Origin: Mesorhizobium kowhaii
GTDB taxonomy: Bacteria > Pseudomonadota > Alphaproteobacteria > Rhizobiales > Rhizobiaceae
Direction of reading: 5' to 3'
Assembly: GCF_003253745.1 (NCBI RefSeq)
Contig: NZ_MZXV01000048.1
Coordinates: 1 to 64,000, forward strand
Length of the DNA: 64,000 nt
Shown: positions 55,121-63,497 of the stretch, in pieces
Position numbering within the stretch: position 1 is the stretch's first letter
Layout of the letters: every line of letters begins with the position of its first letter
Made by a program: the position numbers and the translations under genes
Notes under the pieces: generated by a model
What the model saw: only the letters and a program-made list of their open reading frames with translations
Database searches by the model: none
What the model was told of the DNA's origin: nothing

Positions 55121-56131
55121 ATGCTGAGACGCTCACTTATCAAGGCCGCTACCCTCGCGGCGTTTGTCGGTGCTATCGGCTTCTCCAACGCGGCTCTGGC
55201 GGCCGACAAGGTCAACGTCCAGCTCGACTGGGTGGTGCGCGGCAATCACGCCATGTTCTTCGTCGGCAAGGAAAAGGGCTTTTTCGCCAAGAACGACATC
55301 GATGTGGCCGAGATCCGCAAGGGCTCCGGTTCGCCCGACGCAATGCGGCTGGTGGGCAATGAGAACGCGGATTTCGGGTTCGGCGATCTTCCCACGCTCG
55401 CCGTGGCACGCTCGCAGAATGTTCCGGTCGTGGCGCTGGCGGCCGTCAATCAGCAGTCGCCGCTGGGAATCATTTCGCTGGCCAAGACGGTGAAGCTGGC
55501 AAAGCCGTCCGATCTCAAGGGACTGACCATCGGCATTCATCCCGCCGGCTCCACTTACATCTTCTTCAAGGGCTTCCTGGCTGCCAACGGCCTGACCGAG
55601 AAGGACATGACGCTGAACAGCGTCTCGCCGCCCTATGAAAGCTACCTGCTCCTCGGCCGGGTCCAGACGGTCGTCGGTTATGTCGACGCGGAGGTTCCCG
55701 AACTGGAGGCCAAAGCCGGAGGCCCCGGCTCGCTCAGCATCATGATGGGGGCGGACTACGGCTGGAGGGCCTATGGCTCGGGACTGTTCACCTCGCAGGC
55801 GATGATCAAGGACAAGCCGGACGTCGTGCGCCGCTTCGTCAAGGCCTACAGGGAGGCCTTCGACTATGTCGCGGCTCATCCGGACGAGGCTGCCGAGATC
55901 ACCGCCAAGGCAGCGCCCGGCTATGCGGAAAAGAAGGATGTGCTGCTGGCGCAGATCAACGCCGACATCGCCTCGACGTTCAACAGCCCCGACACCAAGG
56001 AACACGGCCTCGGCTGGATGACGAAGACGCAGTGGGAGGAAACCTTGAAGACGCTGACTGATCAGGGTGTGCTCAAGGCGGCGTTGTCGGCGGACGATGT
56101 CTTCACCGACGCATTCCTGGCAAAAGAATAA
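55121..56131 (+). CDS. NMT1/THI5-like ABC transporter substrate-binding protein
   Basis: 336 aa. Signal peptide LRRSLIKAATLAAFVGAIGF, cut after ALA near residue 27. The mature N-terminus VNVQLDWVVRGNHAMFFVGKEKGFF matches the NMT1/THI5-like domain, whose members often bind pyrimidine or pyridine-like heterocycles. HPAGSTYIFFKGFLAANGL follows. It completes the NitT/TauT-type importer. In a B6 degradation locus a pyridine ligand is attractive, but not shown. Confidence 0.85.
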   Translation: MLRRSLIKAATLAAFVGAIGFSNAALAADKVNVQLDWVVRGNHAMFFVGKEKGFFAKNDIDVAEIRKGSGSPDAMRLVGNENADFGFGDLPTLAVARSQNVPVVALAAVNQQSPLGIISLAKTVKLAKPSDLKGLTIGIHPAGSTYIFFKGFLAANGLTEKDMTLNSVSPPYESYLLLGRVQTVVGYVDAEVPELEAKAGGPGSLSIMMGADYGWRAYGSGLFTSQAMIKDKPDVVRRFVKAYREAFDYVAAHPDEAAEITAKAAPGYAEKKDVLLAQINADIASTFNSPDTKEHGLGWMTKTQWEETLKTLTDQGVLKAALSADDVFTDAFLAKE

Positions 56132-56169
56132 GGGGCGCGCGGTGTTCGAACGGACAGCTCGATGAGCGC

Positions 56170-56595
56170 CTACCGACAGACCAGACTGTCCTGCGCCATG
56201 GCGCAGGACACGGCACGCCCGCCTTTCGCCGCGTCGGCGCGGTCCAGCGTGATCTGCACCCGGGTGGCATATGCGCGGCCCGACCGGCCGCACCAAAGCC
56301 GCTCGACGGGCAGGTTCTCGCGCTTGTCGTTGAGGATCGTGAACGTGCCGGTCTTCGGATCGAACCAGAGTTCGACGCGGGCGCTTCTGCCGGGTTCGAC
56401 CGTTGCGATCCCCGCTGAATACCAGTGGGCGAAGTCGGCGTTGCAGGACAGGCCTTCGCTGCCCGCATTCGAAATCGTCAGCGGCACCATGTCGAGCCCG
56501 TCGGTGCCGGTGCGGACAGTGACATGGTGCAACTCAACCGCGTTGGCGAAGGAGGAGAACGCCAGCGCCACTGGAAGGACATAACGGATCTTCAC
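56170..56595 (-). CDS. hypothetical secreted protein with four cysteines
   Basis: 141 aa on the strand opposite to the surrounding importers. The signal peptide MKIRYVLPVALAFSSFANAV is cut after ANA. The mature part is beta-rich and has four Cys (LSCNAD, LWCGRS, VSCAMA, LVCR) that could form two disulfides. No family is recognised. It lies between the NitT/TauT and BMP importer operons and could be an unrelated periplasmic protein. Confidence 0.65.
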   Translation of the reverse strand: MKIRYVLPVALAFSSFANAVELHHVTVRTGTDGLDMVPLTISNAGSEGLSCNADFAHWYSAGIATVEPGRSARVELWFDPKTGTFTILNDKRENLPVERLWCGRSGRAYATRVQITLDRADAAKGGRAVSCAMAQDSLVCR

Positions 56596-56695
56596 TCTGC
56601 CTGAACTCCATATGTAATTTGCCTACGCAGTCTATCTCGCTTTCGCGCAATAACAATAAGAATATTGATTGGTAAATCAAAACAGAGAGGGTAAC

Positions 56696-57724
56696 ATGTT
56701 AAAGGTTCTGAAGAGCAGTGTAAGTGCAGCTATATTAAGTGGCCTCCTGATGAGCGGCGCGCTTGCCGCCGAGGTCAAGTCGATTGCCATTCTGACGCCC
56801 GAAGAAGGCACGGATTATGGCTGGAACCAGCAAGGCATCGATGCCGCCAAGGCGGCAGGCAAAGCCGCCGGCGTCGAAGTGGTCGTGGCCCAGGGCCTCG
56901 GCTATGGCGACGTCCGTCCGACATTGCGGGAACTTGCGTCCGACGGCGCCAGCCTGCTGATCGCCCACGCCAGCGGCTACAACACCTCGGCTCCCGAGAT
57001 CGCCAAGGAATTGAAAGTTCCGGTGGCGATCGTCGACACGCCGAACGGCCTGGAGAAGGGCCTCGTCGCCGACTACACGCTGAGCGGCCACCAGGGCGCC
57101 TATCTCGCCGGCCGCCTCGCCGCCAAGATGTCACGCGCGAAGTCGGTCGGCATCGTGGTATCGGGCGAACCGCCATCGTGGAATTCGCAGTCGGCGGCGT
57201 TCGCGCAAGGTGTGAAGGCGGAGAACGCTGACGTCAAGATCACCTATGCGGTGATCGGCCCGGCCGCCTATAGCGATGCGGCCGGCGGCAAGCGCGTCAC
57301 CGAAAGCGTGATCGCGTCGGGCGCGGACATCATCTTCGGCCAGGGCAACGGCTCAAGCTTCGGCATGCTGCAGGCGGTCGAGACGACCAAGGCCGCCGAT
57401 GGTGGCAAGGTCTATTTCATCGACGTCATCGGCGACAAATCGCCGATCGACAAGGGCTTCCTGCTGTCGTCGGTGGTGTGGAACATCGAGCCGGTCTATG
57501 CGGCGATGATTGCCGACCTGAAGGCCGACACGTTCGGCACCAAACACTATACGATCGGCCTCCAGGACGACTCGGTCAAGCTGTTGAAAACCGCGGCGAT
57601 CCCGGACAATGTCTGGGCTGAAATCCAGGCGCTGCGCGAAGACGTCATTTCCGGCAAGATCAAGGTTGATCCGGTCTATGACGCGGCCGCCGTCAGGGCG
57701 CTGATGACAAGCGTCGCCCAGTAA
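56696..57724 (+). CDS. BMP family ABC transporter substrate-binding protein
   Basis: 342 aa from ATG 56696 (GAGAGGG 5 bases upstream). The signal peptide is cut after ALAA. The mature protein has SIAILTPEEGTDYGWNQQGID and LSGHQGAYLAGRLAAKMS, typical of the Bmp/PnrA-like family that binds nucleosides and related compounds. It is the first gene of a four-gene importer operon followed directly by the B6 catabolic genes, so it may bind pyridoxine, pyridoxal or pyridoxamine. Confidence 0.87.
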   Translation: MLKVLKSSVSAAILSGLLMSGALAAEVKSIAILTPEEGTDYGWNQQGIDAAKAAGKAAGVEVVVAQGLGYGDVRPTLRELASDGASLLIAHASGYNTSAPEIAKELKVPVAIVDTPNGLEKGLVADYTLSGHQGAYLAGRLAAKMSRAKSVGIVVSGEPPSWNSQSAAFAQGVKAENADVKITYAVIGPAAYSDAAGGKRVTESVIASGADIIFGQGNGSSFGMLQAVETTKAADGGKVYFIDVIGDKSPIDKGFLLSSVVWNIEPVYAAMIADLKADTFGTKHYTIGLQDDSVKLLKTAAIPDNVWAEIQALREDVISGKIKVDPVYDAAAVRALMTSVAQ

Positions 57725-57742
57725 GGCGATCAAGGTCGGCTG

Positions 57743-57771
57743 CCGGAGGGGTGATCCATTCACCCCTCCGG
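57743..57771 (+). terminator. perfect intercistronic hairpin after the BMP binding-protein gene
   Basis: CCGGAGGGGTGA pairs perfectly with TCACCCCTCCGG around a 5-base loop, 12 pairs, followed by a T-rich stretch (ATTTCCATTTTC). It lies 18 bases past the stop and 30 bases before the ATPase start, so it should attenuate expression of the transporter genes relative to the binding protein. Confidence 0.65.
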
Positions 57772-57801
57772 ACGATTTCCATTTTCTGGTGCTGGGCTTT
57801 C

Positions 57802-59370
57802 ATGAGCAGTCTTTCTTCATCGTCTGTTGCCGAGCGCGACATCGTCGCGCTGGAAGGCGTGACCAAACGGTTCCCCGGCATCGTCGCCAATGACGGCATC
57901 GACCTGGCGATCCGTCCGGGCGAGGTGCATGTGCTGCTCGGCGAGAACGGCGCCGGAAAGTCCACATTGATCGGCATGCTTTCCGGCCTGCAGCAGCCGG
58001 ACGAGGGACGCATATTGGTCGACGGCAAACCGACCCCGATCACCTCGCCGCGCCATGCCTTGTCGCTCGGCATTGGCACCGTATTCCAGCACATGATGTT
58101 GGTGCCGACGCTGACCGTGGCCGAGAACCTGTTGCTTGGCGGGCCCTGGTGGCAGCGGCCCAGGATCGACGAACTGGCGGCGCGCGTCGCCGAGATCACC
58201 AGCACGCTTGGTATCACGGTGAAGCTGCATGCCAAGGTGTCGGAGCTTTCCCTTGGCGAACAGCAACAGGTCGAAATCCTGCGCGCGATGGTCCGCAACA
58301 GCCGGTTGCTCATTCTTGACGAGTCCACCTCCATGCTGACGCCGAAAGGCATCGACGAACTGGGCGCGCTGATGCGTCGCCTCGTCGAGCAGGGCCTGGC
58401 AATCGTCTTCATCACCCACAAGCTCAAGGAGGCGGCAGCCTTCGGCGACCGCATCTCGGTGCTAAAGCTCGGCCGCAAGGTCGGCGAGATCCCGCCCGAG
58501 CGGTTTCGCGCGCTTGGCGAACAGGAGATCATCTCGGAGATCGTGGAATTGATGTTCGGCAAGCAGAAGGACGATCCGGAAGCTGTCGAACGTCCGGTCC
58601 GCACTGTTCGCGCCGACGCGGCCCCGCTGCTTCAGGTCGCGGATCTGGCGGTCGCGCCGACGGACAACGCGCCGGGCCTGTCGTCGATCTCCTTCGACAT
58701 CCGCCCTGGCGAGATCCTGGGCATAGCCGGCATCGACGGCAACGGCCAGAAGCAGTTGGCGGAGGCACTGGCCGGCCAGCGCGCGGCGACTGGCGGTTCG
58801 GTGAGGCTGGACGGCGTTGCCATCGAGACGCTGAGCGTCGGCGAACGCCGCCAGCGCGGTCTACGCTACCTGACCGACGACCGGCTGGGCGAGGGCACTG
58901 TCGGAACCTTCCCGGTTTCGATCAACTTCTTTCTCAAGCAGGTCGGCGCGGCCCCGTTCTGGCGCAACGGCATCGAGCAGCGCGCGGAGATCGACAGGCG
59001 CGCCGCCCAGCTCGTGCGCGACTACGATGTGCGTACGCCAAGCCTGAAGACGCCCGTCGCGCGGCTGTCCGGCGGCAACATCCAGAAGGTGCTTCTGGCG
59101 CGGGAACTGGCGGAAGGCGCCAAGGTGGTGATCTTCAACAAGCCGACCTATGGGCTCGATCTCGCCAACACACTGGCGTCGCGCCAGCGCATCCGCGACA
59201 CGGCGGCGCGTGGCCTTGCCGTGCTGCTGATCTCCACCGACCTCGAGGAATTGCTGAGCATGTGCGACCGCATCGCCGTCATCGCAAACGGAGCGCTGGT
59301 CGGCACCGTCGGGAACGCCGACGATGCCCGCACCAAGGTCGGTCGCCTGATGATCGGACTTGCCGCATGA
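57802..59370 (+). CDS. BMP-associated ABC transporter ATP-binding protein (two ABC domains)
   Basis: 522 aa from ATG 57802; a longer frame from 57751 is the shadow of the hairpin region. First domain Walker A GENGAGKSTLIGML and signature-region LSLGEQQQVEILRAM. Second domain GIDGNGQKQLAEAL and LSGGNIQKVLLAREL. The arrangement is that of YufO/NupO-type nucleoside importers. The stop overlaps the first permease start by 4 bases (ATGA). Confidence 0.88.
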   Translation: MSSLSSSSVAERDIVALEGVTKRFPGIVANDGIDLAIRPGEVHVLLGENGAGKSTLIGMLSGLQQPDEGRILVDGKPTPITSPRHALSLGIGTVFQHMMLVPTLTVAENLLLGGPWWQRPRIDELAARVAEITSTLGITVKLHAKVSELSLGEQQQVEILRAMVRNSRLLILDESTSMLTPKGIDELGALMRRLVEQGLAIVFITHKLKEAAAFGDRISVLKLGRKVGEIPPERFRALGEQEIISEIVELMFGKQKDDPEAVERPVRTVRADAAPLLQVADLAVAPTDNAPGLSSISFDIRPGEILGIAGIDGNGQKQLAEALAGQRAATGGSVRLDGVAIETLSVGERRQRGLRYLTDDRLGEGTVGTFPVSINFFLKQVGAAPFWRNGIEQRAEIDRRAAQLVRDYDVRTPSLKTPVARLSGGNIQKVLLARELAEGAKVVIFNKPTYGLDLANTLASRQRIRDTAARGLAVLLISTDLEELLSMCDRIAVIANGALVGTVGNADDARTKVGRLMIGLAA

Positions 59371-60464
59371 GCATCGACACCGCACCCACGGTCAGTGCTA
59401 CCGCGCTCGATGCCACGAGCGGGGCGGCGACGCGCCATGACATCCTGCATCGGCTGCTGATGACGCTCGGCCCGATCCTCGCCGCTCTCGTCATAGCCGG
59501 ATGTATCCTGCTTGCCGTCGGTGTCGATCCACTCGCCTATTATGGCTACGTGCTGGAGAAAGGTCTGTTCTCGCCGCTCGGCATCCAGCAGACGCTGACG
59601 CGCATGGCGCCGCTGCTTTTTCTTGCCGCCGGCCTGATCGTGGCCTTTCGCGCGGGCATGTGGAATCTCGGCGGCGACGGCCAGTTCCTGCTCGGCGCGG
59701 TGACGGCGGCGGCCAGCGCTCCCGTGTTCATTCAGATCATGCCGTCCTGGCTGGCGCTGATCTGCTCGTTCCTCATTGCCATGGTGGTGGCGATGATCTG
59801 GTCGCTGGTGCCGGCCCTGCTGCGTGCTTATCAGGGCGTCAACGAGATCATCACCACGCTGATGATGACGTTCCTCGGGACGTCGCTTGCCAATGTGCTG
59901 GTCAAGCTGGTGTTTCGCGATCCAGGCACGACCGTGCCGCAGACCCGTACGCTGCCGGTGGAAGACCGGCTGCCGCGCCTGTTCGAAACGACCATCACCA
60001 GCGGCCTGCTGCTTGGGCTGGCGGCGATCATCATCGTGCATCTGGTGATGACGCGCACGGCGTTCGGGCTGAAGCTGAGGATCGTCGGCGCCAATCCGCG
60101 CGCGGCTGTTCACTCGGGGCTCGGCGTGCCCGGCCTGACCATCGCCGTCTTCGCCATTTCGGCCGGGCTGGCCGGCCTTGCCGGCGCCGTCGACATCATC
60201 GGCGTCCAGGGCAATGTCCGCGCCGACTGGAATCCCGCCTACGGGCTTGCCGTAATTCCCGCGGTGTTTCTTGCCCGCATGAACGGCTTTGCAGCCATCG
60301 GTTTCGTGTTCCTGCTTTCGGTGCTTTCGATCGGTGGCGAGAGTGCGGCACGGCGGCTCGGCGTACCCAATCATTTCACGCTGGTGCTGGTCTCCATCGT
60401 GCTGATCGTGCTGGCGCTCGCTGAATATTTCGATCACCGCTACAGCCAGTCGCGGAGGGCTTAG
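59367..60464 (+). CDS. BMP-associated ABC transporter permease 1
   Basis: 365 aa. About eight to nine membrane segments follow a 30-residue cytoplasmic N-terminus. AFRAGMWNLGGDGQFLLGAV and YQGVNEIITTLMMTFLG are the motifs of BPD_transp_2 permeases in the YufP/NupP group. ATG 59367 is coupled to the ATPase stop. It is followed by the second permease after 3 bases. Confidence 0.87.
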   Translation: MSIDTAPTVSATALDATSGAATRHDILHRLLMTLGPILAALVIAGCILLAVGVDPLAYYGYVLEKGLFSPLGIQQTLTRMAPLLFLAAGLIVAFRAGMWNLGGDGQFLLGAVTAAASAPVFIQIMPSWLALICSFLIAMVVAMIWSLVPALLRAYQGVNEIITTLMMTFLGTSLANVLVKLVFRDPGTTVPQTRTLPVEDRLPRLFETTITSGLLLGLAAIIIVHLVMTRTAFGLKLRIVGANPRAAVHSGLGVPGLTIAVFAISAGLAGLAGAVDIIGVQGNVRADWNPAYGLAVIPAVFLARMNGFAAIGFVFLLSVLSIGGESAARRLGVPNHFTLVLVSIVLIVLALAEYFDHRYSQSRRA

Positions 60465-60467
60465 GGC

Positions 60468-61403
60468 ATGACCGGGCTCTTCAGCGAAGTCTTTCTCAGC
60501 GCGCTCCTGTTCGGCGCCGTCACCGCGGCGATCCCCCTGCTGCTTGCCGGGCTCGGCGAGCAGATGTCCGAGAAGGCGGGCGTGCTCAATATCGGCATCG
60601 AAGGCATGATGCTGGCCGGCGCCTATCTCGGCTTTGTCGGCGCCTTCTATTCCGGGTCGCTGTGGCTGGGCTTTCTCACCGGTGCCGCCGGCGGCGTCGC
60701 GGTGGCGCTTGTCATGGCCCTGCTTTGCGTGCGCATCGGGCTGAACCAGATCGTCATTGGTATCGCGCTGACCCTGGGACTGGAAGGTCTGACGGCACTG
60801 CTCCACCATTTCCAGTTTTCGCGCAGCTATCCGCGCCTGCCGGCGGCGGACGCGACGGTCATTCCGCTGCTTTCGGACATTCCGGTCATCGGCCCTGCAT
60901 TCTTCAAACAGCATCTGATCGTCTATCTGGCGGTCGCGCTGGTTTTCGGCATGGGCTACGTCTACCGGCGCACGCAGCTTGGCCTCAACCTGCAGGCTGC
61001 GGGCGACAAGCCGGCAGCGCTCGATGTCGCCGGCATCGACGTGGTGCGAACCCGCACTATCGCCGTGTTGACGACCGGAGCGCTGGCCGGGCTTGGCGGC
61101 GCCTATCTCGCCAATGTCGGGGCCGGGCTGTTCATTCCTTTCATCACCAATGGCGCGGGCTTTCTCGGCATCGTGCTGGCCATGCTGGCGCGCGGTCGTC
61201 CGATCTGGGTGCTGTTCGGCGCGTTGCTGTTCGGTATCTGCCTGTCGCTGACCACGGCCATGCAGGTGGCCGGCATCAACATACCGACCGACATCATCCA
61301 GATGCTGCCGTTCCTGGCGGTGATGATCATGCTGGTGCTGTTCGGCCGGCGCGCCAGTCTGCCGGCAGCGCTCGGCATTCCATACGAGCGCGGCGCGCGC
61401 TGA
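60468..61403 (+). CDS. BMP-associated ABC transporter permease 2
   Basis: 311 aa with about eight membrane segments. AGLGEQMSEKAGVLNIGIEGMMLAGAYL and FITNGAGFLGIVLAMLARGRP are typical of the YufQ/NupQ group. Together with permease 1 it forms a heterodimeric channel. The next gene, a 4-pyridoxolactonase, starts 45 bases later, which suggests that transport and catabolism share a transcript. Confidence 0.87.
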   Translation: MTGLFSEVFLSALLFGAVTAAIPLLLAGLGEQMSEKAGVLNIGIEGMMLAGAYLGFVGAFYSGSLWLGFLTGAAGGVAVALVMALLCVRIGLNQIVIGIALTLGLEGLTALLHHFQFSRSYPRLPAADATVIPLLSDIPVIGPAFFKQHLIVYLAVALVFGMGYVYRRTQLGLNLQAAGDKPAALDVAGIDVVRTRTIAVLTTGALAGLGGAYLANVGAGLFIPFITNGAGFLGIVLAMLARGRPIWVLFGALLFGICLSLTTAMQVAGINIPTDIIQMLPFLAVMIMLVLFGRRASLPAALGIPYERGAR

Positions 61404-61448
61404 TCACAATCAAGCGCGGACGGGACCCGCGCCAAACAGGAGGCAAGA

Positions 61449-62255
61449 ATGTCGGATACCAAGGTCTACCTGCTCGACGGCGGCTCGCTCGTTCTCGACG
61501 GATATCATGTGTTCTGGAACCGAGGCCCTGGCGGCGAAGTGCGCTTCCCCGTCTATTCGATCCTGATCGAGCATGCCGAGGGCCGGTTTCTCATCGACAC
61601 CGGCTACGACTACGATCACGTGATGAAGGTGCTGCCGTTCGAAAAGCCGATCCAGGAAAAGCACCAGACCATCCCCGGCGCCCTGGCGCTACTCGGCCTC
61701 GAGCCGAAGGACATCGACGTCGTCGTCAATTCGCATTTCCATTTCGACCATTGTGGCGGCAACAAGTATTTTCCGCATGCCAAGAAGATCTGTCACCGGA
61801 CCGAGGTTCCGCAGGCATGCAATCCCCAGCCTTTCGAACAACTCGGCTATTCCGATCTGAGCTTCTCGGCGGAAGCGGCGGAGGCGCGCGGCGCGACCGC
61901 GCAGTTGCTGGAGGGGACGACGCGCGCCAACTCGACCTTCGAGGGCATCGACGGCGACGTCGACCTTGCAAGGGGCGTCAAGCTGATCGCGACGCCTGGC
62001 CACTCGATCGGCCACTACAGCCTCCTGGTGGAGTTCCCCAAGCGCAAGCCTATCATGTTCACGATCGATGCCGCCTATACGCAGAAGAGCCTTGAAACAT
62101 TGTGTCAGGCGGCCTTTCACATCGATCCGGTGGCGGGCGTCAATTCGATGCGCAAGGTGAAGAAGCTGGCCGAGGACCATGGCGCCGATTTGATGTATTC
62201 GCACGACATGGACAACTTCAAGACCTACAGGACCGGCACGCAATTCTACAGCTGA
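61449..62255 (+). CDS. 4-pyridoxolactonase (metallo-beta-lactamase fold)
   Basis: 268 aa, the length of the characterised M. loti enzyme. The zinc motif HFHFDHCGG puts ligands at His96, His98, Asp100 and His101; further ligands are in TPGHSIGHY and the late Asp of TIDAAYT. The enzyme hydrolyses 4-pyridoxolactone to 4-pyridoxate. AGGAGG lies 5 bases before ATG 61449. The order lactonase, aminotransferase, pyridoxal dehydrogenase is that of M. loti, which makes the call strong compared with AHL lactonases of the same fold. Confidence 0.88.
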   Translation: MSDTKVYLLDGGSLVLDGYHVFWNRGPGGEVRFPVYSILIEHAEGRFLIDTGYDYDHVMKVLPFEKPIQEKHQTIPGALALLGLEPKDIDVVVNSHFHFDHCGGNKYFPHAKKICHRTEVPQACNPQPFEQLGYSDLSFSAEAAEARGATAQLLEGTTRANSTFEGIDGDVDLARGVKLIATPGHSIGHYSLLVEFPKRKPIMFTIDAAYTQKSLETLCQAAFHIDPVAGVNSMRKVKKLAEDHGADLMYSHDMDNFKTYRTGTQFYS

Positions 62256-62280
62256 CCGTCACCAATGCGGAGACAAGACC

Positions 62281-63459
62281 ATGCGCTATTTTGACCATGC
62301 CGAACCGGTCATCACACTCACCGCGGGGCCGGTGAACGCCTATCCTGATGTGCTGCGCGGCCTCGGCCGCACGGTGCTCTACGACTACGACCCGGCGTTC
62401 CAGCTCTTTTACGAGAAGGTGGTCGACAAGGCGCAGAAGGCGATGCGGCTGTCGAACAAGCCGGTCATTCTGCATGGCGAGCCGGTGCTGGGCCTCGAGG
62501 CCGCCGCGGCCTCCCTGATCGCGCCCGACGATGTCGTGCTCAACCTTGCCTCCGGCGTTTACGGCAAGGGGTTTGGCTATTGGGCGAAGCGCTATTCGCC
62601 CCATCTGCTCGAGATCGAGGTGCCTTACAACGAGGCGATCGACCCGCAGGCGGTTGCGGCGATGCTGAAAGCGCATCCGGAAATCACCATCGTTTCCGTC
62701 TGCCACCACGACACGCCGTCTGGCACCATCAATCCCATCGACGCCATCGGCGCGCTGGTTTCGACGCATGGCGGTTATCTCATCGTCGACGCTGTCTCCT
62801 CCTTTGGCGGCATGAAGACGCATCCGCAGGATTGCAAGGCCGATATCTATGTCACCGGCCCGAACAAATGCTTGGGCGCGCCTCCCGGGCTCACGATGAT
62901 GGGTGTCAGCGAGCGGGCCTGGGCCAAGATGAAGGCAAATCCCCTGGCGCCGCGCGCTTCGATGCTGAGCATCGTCGACTGGGAAAATGCGTGGTCGCGG
63001 GACGAGCCGTTTCCGTTCACGCCGTCCGTCTCCGAGATGAGCGGGCTCGACGTCGCGCTCGACCTCTACCTTGGTGAGGGACCGGAGGCGGTGTGGGCGC
63101 GCCACGCGCTCACGGCCAAGGCCATGCGCGCCGGCGTCGCCGCGATGGGCCTGTCGATCTGGGCCGCCAGCGACAAGATCGCATCGCCGACCACGACCGC
63201 TGTCCGCACGCCCGAAGGCGTCGACGAGAAGGCGCTTCGCCAGGCCGCGCGCGCCCGCTACGGTGTGGTGTTTTCGTCGGGCCGCGGTGAAACATTAGGG
63301 AAGCTGACACGTATCGGCCACATGGGTCCGACCGCCCAGCCGATCTACGCGATCGCGGCGCTGACGGCACTTGGCGGTGCCATGAACGCGGCCGGCCAGA
63401 AGCTGATGGTCGGCAAGGGTATCGACGCGGCGCTGGCCGTGATCGATGCCGATGCATGA
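62281..63459 (+). CDS. ppaT: pyridoxamine-pyruvate aminotransferase
   Basis: 392 aa, fold-type I aminotransferase of the alanine-glyoxylate/serine-pyruvate branch. The PLP-type lysine is Lys196 in TGPNKCLGAPPGLT; DAVSSFGGMKTH precedes it. PPAT transfers the amino group of free pyridoxamine to pyruvate, giving pyridoxal and alanine, and uses the substrate itself in place of bound PLP. The N-terminus TLTAGPVNAYPDVLRGLG and context match the M. loti enzyme. It follows the lactonase by 25 bases. Confidence 0.88.
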   Translation: MRYFDHAEPVITLTAGPVNAYPDVLRGLGRTVLYDYDPAFQLFYEKVVDKAQKAMRLSNKPVILHGEPVLGLEAAAASLIAPDDVVLNLASGVYGKGFGYWAKRYSPHLLEIEVPYNEAIDPQAVAAMLKAHPEITIVSVCHHDTPSGTINPIDAIGALVSTHGGYLIVDAVSSFGGMKTHPQDCKADIYVTGPNKCLGAPPGLTMMGVSERAWAKMKANPLAPRASMLSIVDWENAWSRDEPFPFTPSVSEMSGLDVALDLYLGEGPEAVWARHALTAKAMRAGVAAMGLSIWAASDKIASPTTTAVRTPEGVDEKALRQAARARYGVVFSSGRGETLGKLTRIGHMGPTAQPIYAIAALTALGGAMNAAGQKLMVGKGIDAALAVIDADA

Positions 63460-63497
63460 ACAGACATCACCAGATCACGGATTGAGGGAGCATTTTC

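Noticed and set aside
59148..60914. 588-codon open frame opposite the BMP-type permeases
   Set aside because: Its His/Gln/Arg-rich composition is typical of a mirror of membrane-protein codons; the permeases on the plus strand are clear.
61449..62255. Metallo-beta-lactamase protein as a quorum-quenching AHL lactonase
   Set aside because: Length, order of neighbouring genes and overall resemblance fit 4-pyridoxolactonase better.
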